This document shows positions 1 to 9,064 of a DNA stretch of 64,000 bases, one piece after another; the first letter of the stretch is position 1, and every line of letters starts with the position of its first letter. The DNA is from CATQHP01 sp965214915. GTDB lineage: Bacteria; Acidobacteriota; Terriglobia; Bryobacterales; UBA6623. The translations under genes were made by a program, and so were the position numbers. The stretch covers positions 434,001-498,000 of the forward strand of contig CBDCCP010000003.1 of assembly GCA_965214915.1 (NCBI GenBank), written 5' to 3'. The notes under the pieces are model-generated. The model did not search any database and was not told the origin of the DNA. It saw nothing but the letters and a program-made list of their open reading frames with translations.

Positions 1-2525
1 TCGCCTTCTCGATACGCTATAGGCGGTCCGAAGCGAACGGTGACTCTGCCCGGCTTCGGCCACTTGTCGTGAACCGAATGCACCTCATAGGTTCCTGCTA
101 TGCGGATGGGCAGCACCGGCGCCTCCATCTGTTGCATCATCAACCCGATGCCGGGTTTGAAGGGGGCCGTCTTGCCGTCGGGCGAGCGCCAACCCTCGGG
201 AAAGACCAGCGGGCAGTATCCGCGGCCAAGCAGTTCTCCGGTGTAGCGCAGCGCCCGCCGCGCGCCGCCCATTCTTTGCGGCAGCGGATAGGCGTTGAAA
301 AGCCCGACCGCCAGATACAACTGCAGACCCAGCTTCCAGCGTTCCTGCCATGATTCGCCTTGCGGATCGAGATAGGCGCGAAAGTAGTCCTGGGACATCG
401 CCGGGGCGAGGAGTTTTTTCCAACGATAGGGCAGAGCGGCGAGGATACAGGCGGTATCGAAGTGGCTGAGGTGATTGGCGGCGAAGATGAGCGGCGGTTT
501 CGCCTTGTCGAGATTCTCCGGTTCCTCGACGCTCAGGCGAATCATCTGCCGCATCGGCGGCATCAGCAGGCCGTCGACCGCGGCCCGACGGCCCCAGCGT
601 ACAGGAAACGACCGCGACCAGCGGGGAGTGAAGGCGCGCGATTCGAGAGTCTCGTGGTTTGCCCGCGGCTTTCGAGTCGCCGCCGGCGCATCGGCGCCAA
701 CGGCTGACGGCTGCGTGGACCGTGCGGCTCGCGCTTCGCCGGCGGCCGCTTCGAGCTCGGCAACGGTGCGCAGCGCGGCGAACTCGTTCTCGCCCAAGAC
801 CATCCCCGACTCCGACTCCAGCCGGGCCAGCAACTCCATGCGCTGCAAGGAGGTGAGCGCGAGGTCCTGCTCAAGGCGGGCGTGCGGCTGGAGGTCCGCC
901 GGATCGCGGCCGATCAACTCCGCCAGGGCGCCGCGGACCCCGGCGGTTCGAGCCGGAGGCGCGTCCGTTGCGGCTTCCGCGATGCGCTGCGCAACTTCGC
1001 GCCGCTTGACCTTCTGCGCAGCGGACGTTCGCGGGAAGTCGTCCTCCGGCCAAGCCGACCAGCTTTGAATGCGCTGATGCGGCTCCAGCCGCTCGTTGGC
1101 CCGCGCAACGATCGCGGCGAGGTCGGCGTTTCGATCGGCAATGAGCGCAGCGTGAATCCGCTCCTCGCCCTTGTTGGCCAGTCCGACGACGATGCTTTCA
1201 CGCACTTGAGACTCGGCGTTCAGAACGGCTTCGACATCGATCGGAAAAACGTTCAGCCCTTCGGCTGTGACAATCATTTCCTTCTTGCGGCCGCGGTAAT
1301 AGAGCCGGCCGTCATCGTCCAGGGCGCCGATATCTCCGGTGTGCAGCCACCCTTGTTCCATCCGACCGGAGGCGGTCTCCTCAGAGCCGTAGTACCCGCT
1401 TGCCACGCTGGCGCCGCTGACGAGGATCTCGCCGTCAGGGGCCAATTTCACGCGCTGCCCTTCGACCGGCTTGCCGATCGAGCCCGCCCGTGCTTCGAAC
1501 GGATGGTTGATGGCGACAACCGGGCTACTCTCCGTCAAGCCGTAACCCTGAACAACAACCCAACCCAGACGCCGCCAGAACCGCTCCAGGTCCGTGTCCA
1601 GGGGCGCCCCGCCGCAGACGAAGCACCAGAACTTCAAGCCGAATTCGCGATGGACAGCCCGGTACCGCCACCAGGTCTCGGCGGCGCCGGCCCATTGCCG
1701 GAAGCGCGGCGCCTTGGGATCGAACCCAAATTTTCGCACCAGATGGCTGCGCAGATTCTGCAGCAAGCGCGGAACGGCTATGAGCACGGAAACCCGCTCG
1801 CGGCGGACGGTCTCGACGATCGACCCTGCCCGGTACTCATCGTTGAGCACAACCGCGCCCTGGAAGAGCACCGGGAAAAACAGGCCTGCCGCCTGACCGA
1901 ACATATGGCTCAGCGGCAGCATGTTCATCAGCCGAACGGGCTGGAACGGCCGCGCGAAGCTCCGGTATCGCCGGGCTTCGGCGCCGATGGGGGTCAGGTT
2001 GGCGCAGATGTTGCGGTGCCGGTGGACCACTCCTTTCGGCGCGCCTGTCGTGCCCGACGTATAGACGATCTCGACGACGTCGTCCTCGGCCGCCTCAATC
2101 GCGTCGATGGATTCGCTTGCCGGCAGTCCCGCCACATCCTGAAACGAAAGCGACGGCAGTGGAAGCTCCATTTCCGAACCGGCCCGCCGCACGCCGGCGC
2201 CGACAACCGCAAGCCGCGCTTGCACTTGCCGCTGCACGCGGAGAACGAAGTCCGGCGTCGATTGGAAGTCAAGCGGAACTACTTCGACGCCGCGGGCGAC
2301 GCAGCCCCAGAACACGGCGATCCACTCGGGCCGGTTCGCTCCCCAAAGCAGCAGGCGCTGCCCTTTGCCGATGCCGGCTTTTTGCAGATAGTCGGCGAAA
2401 GCCGCGATCCGCCCGTGCAACTCGGCGTAGCTGTATCGCCACGTCCGATAGCCGTTGTAGTAGCGGAGAGCCTCCCGCTCACCGAGTGCGGGGAATTCGT
2501 CGAGCAGCTCGAGCAGAGTGCGCAT
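1..2525 (-). CDS. Acyl-CoA/acyl-ACP ligase + carrier protein + PlsC acyltransferase fusion (partial)
   Basis: The frame opens at ATG 2525 and runs uninterrupted off the left edge, so the C-terminus is missing (about 841 codons seen). Three domains are visible. An AMP-forming fatty-acid ligase has P-loop YTSGTTGAPKG (residues about 152-162), GYGLTESSP and HTGDIG. An acyl-carrier-like segment contains ALTSLQRMEL (about 556), whose Ser would take phosphopantetheine. A 1-acylglycerol-3-phosphate acyltransferase domain has NHLSHFD (HX4D, about 682) and FPEGWRS (about 770). The inferred role is to activate fatty acids, hold them on the carrier and transfer them to lysophospholipid at the inner membrane. 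The domain order differs from E. coli Aas (PlsC, MFS, ligase) and no transporter segment is visible. No strong RBS precedes the ATG, so the exact start is uncertain. Confidence 0.88.
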   Translation of the reverse strand, partial: MRTLLELLDEFPALGEREALRYYNGYRTWRYSYAELHGRIAAFADYLQKAGIGKGQRLLLWGANRPEWIAVFWGCVARGVEVVPLDFQSTPDFVLRVQRQVQARLAVVGAGVRRAGSEMELPLPSLSFQDVAGLPASESIDAIEAAEDDVVEIVYTSGTTGAPKGVVHRHRNICANLTPIGAEARRYRSFARPFQPVRLMNMLPLSHMFGQAAGLFFPVLFQGAVVLNDEYRAGSIVETVRRERVSVLIAVPRLLQNLRSHLVRKFGFDPKAPRFRQWAGAAETWWRYRAVHREFGLKFWCFVCGGAPLDTDLERFWRRLGWVVVQGYGLTESSPVVAINHPFEARAGSIGKPVEGQRVKLAPDGEILVSGASVASGYYGSEETASGRMEQGWLHTGDIGALDDDGRLYYRGRKKEMIVTAEGLNVFPIDVEAVLNAESQVRESIVVGLANKGEERIHAALIADRNADLAAIVARANERLEPHQRIQSWSAWPEDDFPRTSAAQKVKRREVAQRIAEAATDAPPARTAGVRGALAELIGRDPADLQPHARLEQDLALTSLQRMELLARLESESGMVLGENEFAALRTVAELEAAAGEARAARSTQPSAVGADAPAATRKPRANHETLESRAFTPRWSRSFPVRWGRRAAVDGLLMPPMRQMIRLSVEEPENLDKAKPPLIFAANHLSHFDTACILAALPYRWKKLLAPAMSQDYFRAYLDPQGESWQERWKLGLQLYLAVGLFNAYPLPQRMGGARRALRYTGELLGRGYCPLVFPEGWRSPDGKTAPFKPGIGLMMQQMEAPVLPIRIAGTYEVHSVHDKWPKPGRVTVRFGPPIAYREG

Positions 2526-2973
2526 CCGCCGTCACGGCGAAGCGCCCGCCTCGCCTACCCTTCATTCAAGCACTCGGAACGCTTGGGCGCCGAGCTTACG
2601 CTGCAGCGAGAACCGCCGCCGCGACCCGAGCCGATATCGCCGCAACCGGCCCATGCGTCTTGCTCCTGCGTCGTTCGGCGCCCGCAACGCCGCCCCCGCA
2701 AAACGATGCGCCGACCGTCCTGCAGGCGGCCGGCGACCCGCGCCAACGTGGCGCAGCGCCCTGGGACGGCTACCCGTTCACAACCCAACAGGCGCTCGCG
2801 AACCCCAACTGGAAAATCGAAGGAATGCCCGCCGAGTTGCCGGATTGACGCGCAATAGAGCGCACCGCAACCCTGTGGAGCACGGCGGGTTCGCCCGCAG
2901 CGCGCGGCTTGGCTCTCGCTCCCGCTGCATCGATCGTCGTTCCGTGCTTCCGTGACCCCGGCGCGGGGGAAGC
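2526..2973. other. Intergenic stretch, possible small plus-strand ORF
   Basis: These 448 bases lie between the ligase fusion and the end of the NHL-repeat gene and hold no convincing gene. One plus-strand frame with a TTG at 2657 and a stop at 2846-2848 looks codon-biased and ends in a Trp/Pro-containing tail (PWDGYPFTTQQALANPNWKI). It has no RBS and I recognise no family, so it may be the remnant of a small exported protein or chance. Confidence 0.3.
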
Positions 2974-5900
2974 TCACCGGCGGCGGACGGTGAGGAACGG
3001 CCCTGCGGGGGTCGAGACGCCCTGCACGGTGGCGACGACGGGCGCATCGCCGTCGGGCAGGTCGGGCGGCACGCGCACCGTGAATTGATAAAAACCCGCG
3101 CAGCAGGGCGCCACTCCCGCGTAGAGGATCGCCGGCGGCCCCTCCTCGGGCGTAGGCGTCACGCGGCGGATGCGGTTGCTGCGCCAATCGGCGATGTAGA
3201 GGTTGCCTGCTGCGTCCACCGCCACGCCTCGGGGGGAAGCCAACTGCGCCAGCGCCGCCGGGCCGCCGTCCCCGCCGTAGCCTTCCGTGCCGTCGCCCGC
3301 CGCGGTGGAGATGACCCCGGTCGGGTTCACCTTGCGGATGCGGTGGCTGCCCGTATCGGCGATGTAGAGGTTGCCCGCTGCGTCCACTGCCACGCCGCCG
3401 GGGGTGCGCAACTGCGCCAGCGCCGCCGGGCCGCCGTCCCCGCCGTAGCCGAGCATGCCGTCGCCCGCGACCGTAGAAACGATGCTCGTAGCGGCGTCCA
3501 CCTTGCGGATGCGGTCGTTCCAAGCATCGGCGATGTACAGGTTGCCCGACCCGTCCACCGCCACGCCGGTGGGGCGATTCAACCGCGCCAGCGCCGCCGG
3601 GCCGCCGTCCCCGCCGTAGCCTTCTGTGCCGTCGCCGGCCACCGTGGTCATCACGCCGGTCGGGTCCACCTTACGGATGCGGTGGTTGCCCCGATCGGCG
3701 ATGTACAGGTTGCCCGCTGCGTCCACCGCCACGCCGCTGGGGCCATTCAACTGCGCCTGCGCCGCGGGGCCGCCGTCCCCGCCGTAGCCGCGCGTCCCGT
3801 CGCCCGCCGCGGTGGAGATGACGCCGGCCGGCGTTACCTTGCGGATGCGGTGGCTACCCGTATCGGCGATGTACAGGTTGCCCGCTGCGTCCACCGCCAC
3901 GTTGCCGGGGGTACGCAACTGCGCCTGCGCCGCCGGTCCGCCGTCCCCGCCGTAGCCTTCCGTCCCGTCGCCCGCCACCGTGTCGATCGTCAACAAGTCG
4001 GGCTGCGCCGCGCTAATGCCGCCGAAGGTGAACGAGATCTCTCCGGCAAGAGCGGCCGGACCCCCCGGAATCTGACCCGCCTCCAACGCCGGCTCGGTCG
4101 CCCCGAAGCCGGTTCCGAACAGAGTGACGTATGCGCCCGGTTCCGCAGGCGTGAACTCCGCTCCGAGGCCGGGCGCTCCGACCAGGGCCGGGCCGCCGCC
4201 GTGCAGCGCCAGGAGCGGGTTGCGCCCGTCGGGGTTGCTGCGAACGTTGAAAAACGCCGGCGAGACCGCGGCTACCGCCACCGCCATGGCCGGTCCGCGT
4301 CGCTCGTCCGCCCCGCCGCAGCCGCGGATGACCTCCACTGCGACGGTCCGCCCCGGCGTCAGCTCGTGCGGCGCCTGAGCGTTGATCTGAGTGGGGAAGA
4401 CCGCGAACAGCGGCGCGCGCTTGCCGTCGATCTCCAGACAGGTAGCGGCGAGCTGCGTGGCGATATTGCCCGCGGCGTCCAACGCGGAACTCGTGGCCTG
4501 AGTCCCCGGGGGCGCGAAATCCTGGCCGAAGACGGAGACGATGGCGTTGGGCGAGATGCGGTTCACTACGGGCGTGCCGGTAGCGAGCACGACTCCACCT
4601 GCGGAAATCAGGGGAGTTCCCGGAGGAAAGACCGGCGGCGTCACCTTGCGGATGCGGTGGTTGTTCCTATCGGCGATGTACAGGTTGCCCGCGGCGTCCA
4701 CCGCCACGTCTTCGGGGAAAGCCAACTGCGCCTGCGCCGCAGGTCCGCCGTCCCCGCCGTAGCCGTACGCGCCGTCGCCCGCCACGGTGGAGATGACGCC
4801 GGCCGGGTCCACCTTGCGGATGCGCTGGTTGCTCCGGTCGGCGATGTACAGGTTGCCCGCGGCGTCCACCGCCACGCCGTAGGGAAGCTGCAACTGCGCC
4901 TGCGTGGCAGGTCCGCCGTCCCCGCCGTAGCCGCGCGCGCCGTCGCCCGCCACGGTGGAGATGACGCCGGCCGGGTCCACCTTGCGGATGCGCTGGTTGA
5001 GCCCATCGGCGATGTACAGGTTGCCCGCTGCGTCCACCGCCACGCTGCCGGGGGAATACAACTGCGCCAGCGTCGCCGGGCCGCCGTCCCCGCCGTAGCC
5101 GCGCGCGCCGTCGCCCGCCACGGTGGAGATGACGCCGGCCGGGTCCACCTTGCGGATGCGGTTGTTGCCCGTATCGGCGATGTACAGGTTGCCCGCGGCG
5201 TCCACCGCCACGCCTTGGGGAGAGCGCAGTTGCGCCTGCGCCGCCGGGCCGCCGTCCCCGCCGTAGCCGAACGCGCCGTCGCCCGCCACGGTGGAGATGA
5301 CGCCGGCCGGGTCCACCTTGCGGATGCGGTCGTTGCTCCGGTCGGCGATGTACAGGTTGCCCGCGGCGTCCACCGCCAAGCCCCGGGGGTCCCACAACTG
5401 CGCCTGCGCCGCCGGGCCGCCGTCCCCGCCGTAGCCGTACGTGCCGTCGCCTGCCACGGTGGAGATGACGCCGGCCGGGTCCACCTTGCGGATGCGCTGG
5501 TTGAACCCCTCGGCGATGTACAGGTTGCCCGACCCGTCCACCGCCACGCCTTGGGGAGAGCTCAGTCGCGCCTCGACCGCCGGGCCGCCGTCCCCGATCT
5601 CCCCTCCCGCGACCCTGGAGATGAGACCTGAAGCGGCGTCCACCTTGCGGATGTGGCCGTTGCCCGCATCGGCGATGTACAGGTTGCCCGCGGCGTCCAC
5701 CGCCACGCCGCGGGGGAAAGCCAACCGCGCTGCGGTGGCCGGGCCGCCGTCCCCGCCGTAGCCGTACGTGCCGCCGCCCGCGACCGTAGAAATAATGCTC
5801 GTAGCGGCGTCCACCTTGCGGATGCGGTCGCTGCTATCGGCGATGTAGAGGTTGCCCGCGGCGTCCACCGCCACGCCGCGGGGGAAAGCCAACCGCGCCT

Positions 5901-6900
5901 GCGCTGCCGGGCCGCCGTCCCCGCCGTAGCCGAACGTCCCGTCGCCCGCCACGGTGGAGATAACGCCGGCCGGGTCCACCTTGCGGATGCTCTGGTTGGA
6001 CGTATCGGCGATGTACAAGTTGCCCGCGGCGTCCACCGCCACGCCTTGGGGAGAGCGCAGTTGCGCCTCGACCGCAGGTCCGCCGTCCCCGCCGTAGCCG
6101 CGCGTTCCGTCGCCCGCCGTAGTGGAGATGACCCCGGCCGGGTCCACCTTGCGGATGCGGTGGTTGAGCCCATCGGCGATGTACAGGTTGCCCGCGGCGT
6201 CCACCGCCACGTCTTGGGGAAAGCGCAGTTGCGCCTGCGCCGCCGGGCCGCCGTCCCCGCCGTAGCCGAGCGCGCCGTCGCCCGCCACGGTGGAGATAAC
6301 GCCGGCCGGGTCCACCTTGCGGATGCGGTGGTTGCGCAGATCGGCGATGTACAGATTGCCTGCTCCGTCCAGCGCCACGCCGCGGGGGAAAGCCAACTGC
6401 GCCTGCGTGGCCGGTCCGCCGTCCCCGCCGTAGCCTTCCGTGCCGTCGCCCGCGACCGTAGAAATGTCGCCCGAAGCGGCGTCCACCTTGCGGATGCGGT
6501 GATTGGAGCTATCGGCGATGTACAGGTTGCCCGCGGCGTCCACCGCCACGCCTTGGGGAGAGCGCAGTTGCGCCTCGACCGCAGGTCCGCCGTCCCCGCT
6601 GAAACTTCCGGGGCCAGCGACCGTCTCGATGATCCAGTGGGCCGCGGGCTGCGCCCAGGCCGCGACGGCCACCGCCGCCCCAAGCGCGGCGGTGGCCGCT
6701 GCGCGGCCGGTGAAGAGTGAAGAACAAAACCGCTTGCGCGGGCCGAAAAGGCGCTTGCGCGGGCCGAAAAGGCGCTTGCGCGGGCCGAAAAAAGCGGAAG
6801 CGAGTTGGAGATGGGAAAGCAAAAAGCAGGGGATTGCCCACCGGCCGGCCGCGCTACTCCTTATTAAGACTGACCGCGTGACGGATTGACCGCTGCTCAT
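2974..6900 (-). CDS. NHL-repeat beta-propeller protein with a split TIGR03437 domain
   Basis: This is a 1308-residue secreted protein. After an Ala-rich segment ending in AWAQ come 12 NHL repeats of about 56 residues, each built on GYGGDGGPA...GVAVDAAGNLYIAD...RIRKVDPAGVIST. A TIGR03437-type domain follows (ISPNAIVSVFGQDFAPPGTQ ... FPTQINAQAP), then five more NHL repeats, then a tail (ILYAGVAPCCAGFYQFTVRV) that looks like the missing last third of the TIGR03437 domain. NHL repeats form propellers that usually bind proteins or glycans; the ligand is unknown. The start is uncertain because residues 36-58 are encoded by a 21-base tandem repeat and the hydrophobic stretch lies both before and after it. 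Repeats are very similar at DNA level, suggesting recent duplication or gene conversion. Confidence 0.85.
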   Translation of the reverse strand: MSSGQSVTRSVLIRSSAAGRWAIPCFLLSHLQLASAFFGPRKRLFGPRKRLFGPRKRFCSSLFTGRAAATAALGAAVAVAAWAQPAAHWIIETVAGPGSFSGDGGPAVEAQLRSPQGVAVDAAGNLYIADSSNHRIRKVDAASGDISTVAGDGTEGYGGDGGPATQAQLAFPRGVALDGAGNLYIADLRNHRIRKVDPAGVISTVAGDGALGYGGDGGPAAQAQLRFPQDVAVDAAGNLYIADGLNHRIRKVDPAGVISTTAGDGTRGYGGDGGPAVEAQLRSPQGVAVDAAGNLYIADTSNQSIRKVDPAGVISTVAGDGTFGYGGDGGPAAQARLAFPRGVAVDAAGNLYIADSSDRIRKVDAATSIISTVAGGGTYGYGGDGGPATAARLAFPRGVAVDAAGNLYIADAGNGHIRKVDAASGLISRVAGGEIGDGGPAVEARLSSPQGVAVDGSGNLYIAEGFNQRIRKVDPAGVISTVAGDGTYGYGGDGGPAAQAQLWDPRGLAVDAAGNLYIADRSNDRIRKVDPAGVISTVAGDGAFGYGGDGGPAAQAQLRSPQGVAVDAAGNLYIADTGNNRIRKVDPAGVISTVAGDGARGYGGDGGPATLAQLYSPGSVAVDAAGNLYIADGLNQRIRKVDPAGVISTVAGDGARGYGGDGGPATQAQLQLPYGVAVDAAGNLYIADRSNQRIRKVDPAGVISTVAGDGAYGYGGDGGPAAQAQLAFPEDVAVDAAGNLYIADRNNHRIRKVTPPVFPPGTPLISAGGVVLATGTPVVNRISPNAIVSVFGQDFAPPGTQATSSALDAAGNIATQLAATCLEIDGKRAPLFAVFPTQINAQAPHELTPGRTVAVEVIRGCGGADERRGPAMAVAVAAVSPAFFNVRSNPDGRNPLLALHGGGPALVGAPGLGAEFTPAEPGAYVTLFGTGFGATEPALEAGQIPGGPAALAGEISFTFGGISAAQPDLLTIDTVAGDGTEGYGGDGGPAAQAQLRTPGNVAVDAAGNLYIADTGSHRIRKVTPAGVISTAAGDGTRGYGGDGGPAAQAQLNGPSGVAVDAAGNLYIADRGNHRIRKVDPTGVMTTVAGDGTEGYGGDGGPAALARLNRPTGVAVDGSGNLYIADAWNDRIRKVDAATSIVSTVAGDGMLGYGGDGGPAALAQLRTPGGVAVDAAGNLYIADTGSHRIRKVNPTGVISTAAGDGTEGYGGDGGPAALAQLASPRGVAVDAAGNLYIADWRSNRIRRVTPTPEEGPPAILYAGVAPCCAGFYQFTVRVPPDLPDGDAPVVATVQGVSTPAGPFLTVRRR
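6731..6791. repeat. 21-bp tandem repeat, about three copies
   Basis: Units start at 6731, 6752 and 6773; the third diverges in its last two bases. On the minus strand, in frame with the NHL gene, each unit encodes FGPRKRL. The core (CGCTTGCGCGGGCCGAAAA) recurs once in inverted orientation with one extra C near 35103-35123, upstream of a TonB receptor gene, so it may be a small dispersed element rather than protein-driven sequence. Confidence 0.85.
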
Positions 6901-7050
6901 CTCATTCTCCCTTCAGACGCATCTTTATATGGAAAACAACTCAAGAAATCGCGCTGTCGCTGCGCCTCGCTTTGCGAAAACACTCCTGCGCTGCCGCCCG
7001 AAACCCAAGCTACCGCCGCCCGCCAAGGCTTGTCCGCAAGGCAATTCGCT

Positions 7051-8415
7051 TTATGTTGTACTCGCCGGCCGCCGGACGCCGGACGCACGGCGTTGCGGCT
7101 TGAACAGCGCCAGGAAGATCGCCAGGATCAATGCCGCCAGCCCGGCCGGCAGCGTCCACAGCGAGCGCCAATCGATGGCCTGCAAAGCCCTTGTCGATTT
7201 CGCCGCCTGCTCGGTTTGCAGCGCGTCGATCTCTTCCGCGCTCCCTTCCGCTTCCTGCAAGCGCGCGATGCGGGCGCCCAGGTCGAGCACCTCGGCGCTC
7301 AGCGCTCGCGACTCTTGGGGCGTGTGCCGCTCTTCGACCATCCCCGCGGCCTGGGCGCCGATCAACATCCCCAGCCCCAGCGTGAACAGCACCAGCATCC
7401 CCTGCGCCTGGGCGCGGATCTCCTTCGGCGCCGCCTGGTCGGTATAAATCTGGCCCGTGACGAAAAAGAAGTCGTAGCAAATCCCGTGCAGCAAGATGCC
7501 GCCCAGCATCATCCAGCGGACGGCGTCCGGCGCGCCGACGGCGAAAAGCGCGTAGCGCAACACCCAAGCCGCCATGCCTACCGCCAGCATCCATTTCACG
7601 CCCAGCCGCTTGAAGAACAGCGGCATCAGCACCATGAACAGGATTTCCGACATCTGTCCGTAGCTCATCGCCTGAGTCACGTCGGCAATGCCTGCTTGCT
7701 GCACCGCTTTCGCCGCCAATTGGTAATAGAAGGCCAATGGGATGCAAACCAGAAACGAACAGGCCATGAAAATCGCGAACGACCGCTGCTTGAACAAGAC
7801 GAACGCATCGGCGCCGATCAACTGGCGGACCGAAACTTCCTGCCCGGCCAGAGGCGGCGGCGTGCGCGGCAGCGAGAGACAGTAGAGGCCCATCAAAATG
7901 CCCGAAACCCCGGTCAAGTGGAACATTTCGATGCGGTCTCCCCAGCCGAGCCGGGCCAGGGCGACCCCGGCAACGATCCAGCCGATCGTGCCGAACACGC
8001 GGACCAACGGGAACTCCTTTTGCGAATCCGTCACGTGGCGCATCGCCAGCGAGTTGGTCAAGGCCAGCGTAGGGAAGTAGCAAAGCGTATGCGCCAGGAA
8101 AACCATGTTGACCGCGAAAGGCGTTGCCGGCGCATCGGGGTTCATCAGCGCCGCCGCGAGCAGCATGAAGGCTCCGCCGAGGATGTGCAGCGCGCCGAGC
8201 ACCTTTTCGGTGTTGAAGAAGCGGTCCGCGATCATGCCGACGAAAAACGGCGAGAGGATCGCGGCGAGCGGCCCGACGGAATAGGTCAGCCCCAGGTCGG
8301 TTCCCGAAAATCCGATTTTTCCCAAATAGAGAGGCGCGCCCACGTACCATGCCCCCCAGACGAAAAACTGGATGAACATCATCGCGGCCAAGCGGGCGCC
8401 GACGGCTGTAAGCAT
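7051..8415 (-). CDS. MFS transporter, nucleoside:H+ symporter (NHS) family
   Basis: A 454-residue inner-membrane protein with about 12 hydrophobic segments. The N-terminus MLTAVGARLAAMMFIQFFVW and the following GAWYVGAPLYLG and GMIADRFFNTEKVLG resemble NupG/XapB-type nucleoside permeases (PF03825). A hydrophilic, Glu-rich stretch of about 45 residues (EERHTPQESRALSAEVLDLG ... EEIDALQ) lies before the last membrane helix and is coiled-coil-like. ATG 8415 is chosen because the signature starts there; the frame stays open further upstream, antisense to recX and dxr, without coding character. Substrate cannot be assigned; in this phylum such genes often accompany sugar or nucleoside catabolism. 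It is divergent from recX, 42 bases away. Confidence 0.85.
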   Translation of the reverse strand: MLTAVGARLAAMMFIQFFVWGAWYVGAPLYLGKIGFSGTDLGLTYSVGPLAAILSPFFVGMIADRFFNTEKVLGALHILGGAFMLLAAALMNPDAPATPFAVNMVFLAHTLCYFPTLALTNSLAMRHVTDSQKEFPLVRVFGTIGWIVAGVALARLGWGDRIEMFHLTGVSGILMGLYCLSLPRTPPPLAGQEVSVRQLIGADAFVLFKQRSFAIFMACSFLVCIPLAFYYQLAAKAVQQAGIADVTQAMSYGQMSEILFMVLMPLFFKRLGVKWMLAVGMAAWVLRYALFAVGAPDAVRWMMLGGILLHGICYDFFFVTGQIYTDQAAPKEIRAQAQGMLVLFTLGLGMLIGAQAAGMVEERHTPQESRALSAEVLDLGARIARLQEAEGSAEEIDALQTEQAAKSTRALQAIDWRSLWTLPAGLAALILAIFLALFKPQRRASGVRRPASTT

Positions 8416-8457
8416 GACCCCTATCGTAGCGCGCCGGCGCGGACGTAAAATCGAGCT

Positions 8458-9003
8458 ATGCGCCCCGACGCCGCGGCCGGAAAGAAGCTCGCCGCCGCGG
8501 CGTTGTACGAGTTCGCCGTCCGCGCGCTGAGCCGCCGCGCGCATACCGCGGCCGAGTTGGAGGGCAAGCTGCGCTCCCGGGCCGCGCGCCCGGAATCGGT
8601 CGACGAGGTGCTCGGGCGTCTCCGCGAGCGAGGCTGGCTCGATGACGAACGCGCCGCCGAATCGCACTCCTATTACCGCCGGGAATATGACTCGCTGGGC
8701 CGCCGCCGGGTTGTCGCCGAACTGCGCCGCCGGGGCATCGAGCGCGAAACAGCGGAGAGAATCGTCGAGGAAACCTACGCCGAATCGGACGAACTGGAGT
8801 TGATCCGCAGCTTTCTGCGCCGCAAGCTGGGTCGGCCGGTCGACGAGGCGCGCATCGACGACCGCAAGGAGCTCGTCCGCTTGTACCGCTCTCTGCTCCG
8901 CGCCGGGTTTTCTACGCCGAAAATCGTCGAGGCGCTCGGGCAAATCTCCACGGACACGGAATCGCTGGAAGCGATGGCGGGCATCGCGGATTTCGAAGAA
9001 TAG
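8458..9003 (+). CDS. recX: Regulatory protein RecX
   Basis: A 181-residue helical protein with the RecX pattern: ALYEFAVRALSRRAHTAAEL near the N-terminus, then RLRERGWLDDERAAESHSYY, then GRRRVVAELRRRGIERETAE, the three-helix repeats that pack into the RecA filament groove. RecX inhibits RecA filament extension and recombinase activity. Length is usual for the family. It is not next to recA here; it stands between a divergent transporter and dxr. ATG 8458 is the first in-frame start, with no clear Shine-Dalgarno. Confidence 0.88.
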   Translation: MRPDAAAGKKLAAAALYEFAVRALSRRAHTAAELEGKLRSRAARPESVDEVLGRLRERGWLDDERAAESHSYYRREYDSLGRRRVVAELRRRGIERETAERIVEETYAESDELELIRSFLRRKLGRPVDEARIDDRKELVRLYRSLLRAGFSTPKIVEALGQISTDTESLEAMAGIADFEE

Positions 9004-9064
9004 CCGCCGGCGATCGGGTCTCGGGCGCAACAGTGTTACTTTGAGTTGGAAGCGGTCCTCGCGC

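Noticed and set aside
882..2858. 658-codon plus-strand open frame
   Set aside because: Antisense to the ligase/ACP/acyltransferase frame, which carries all the family motifs; no start signal or recognisable domain on the plus strand.
3300..6600. Regular repeats of about 168 bases resembling a repeat array
   Set aside because: They are NHL codon repeats in one frame with no short palindromic repeat or unique spacers, so not CRISPR.
3085..6720. Very long plus-strand open frames antisense to the NHL gene, rich in His/Arg/Val
   Set aside because: They mirror the repeated, GC-rich NHL codons; the minus strand shows clear NHL sequence, the plus strand only low-complexity VARGVHRHA-type repeats.
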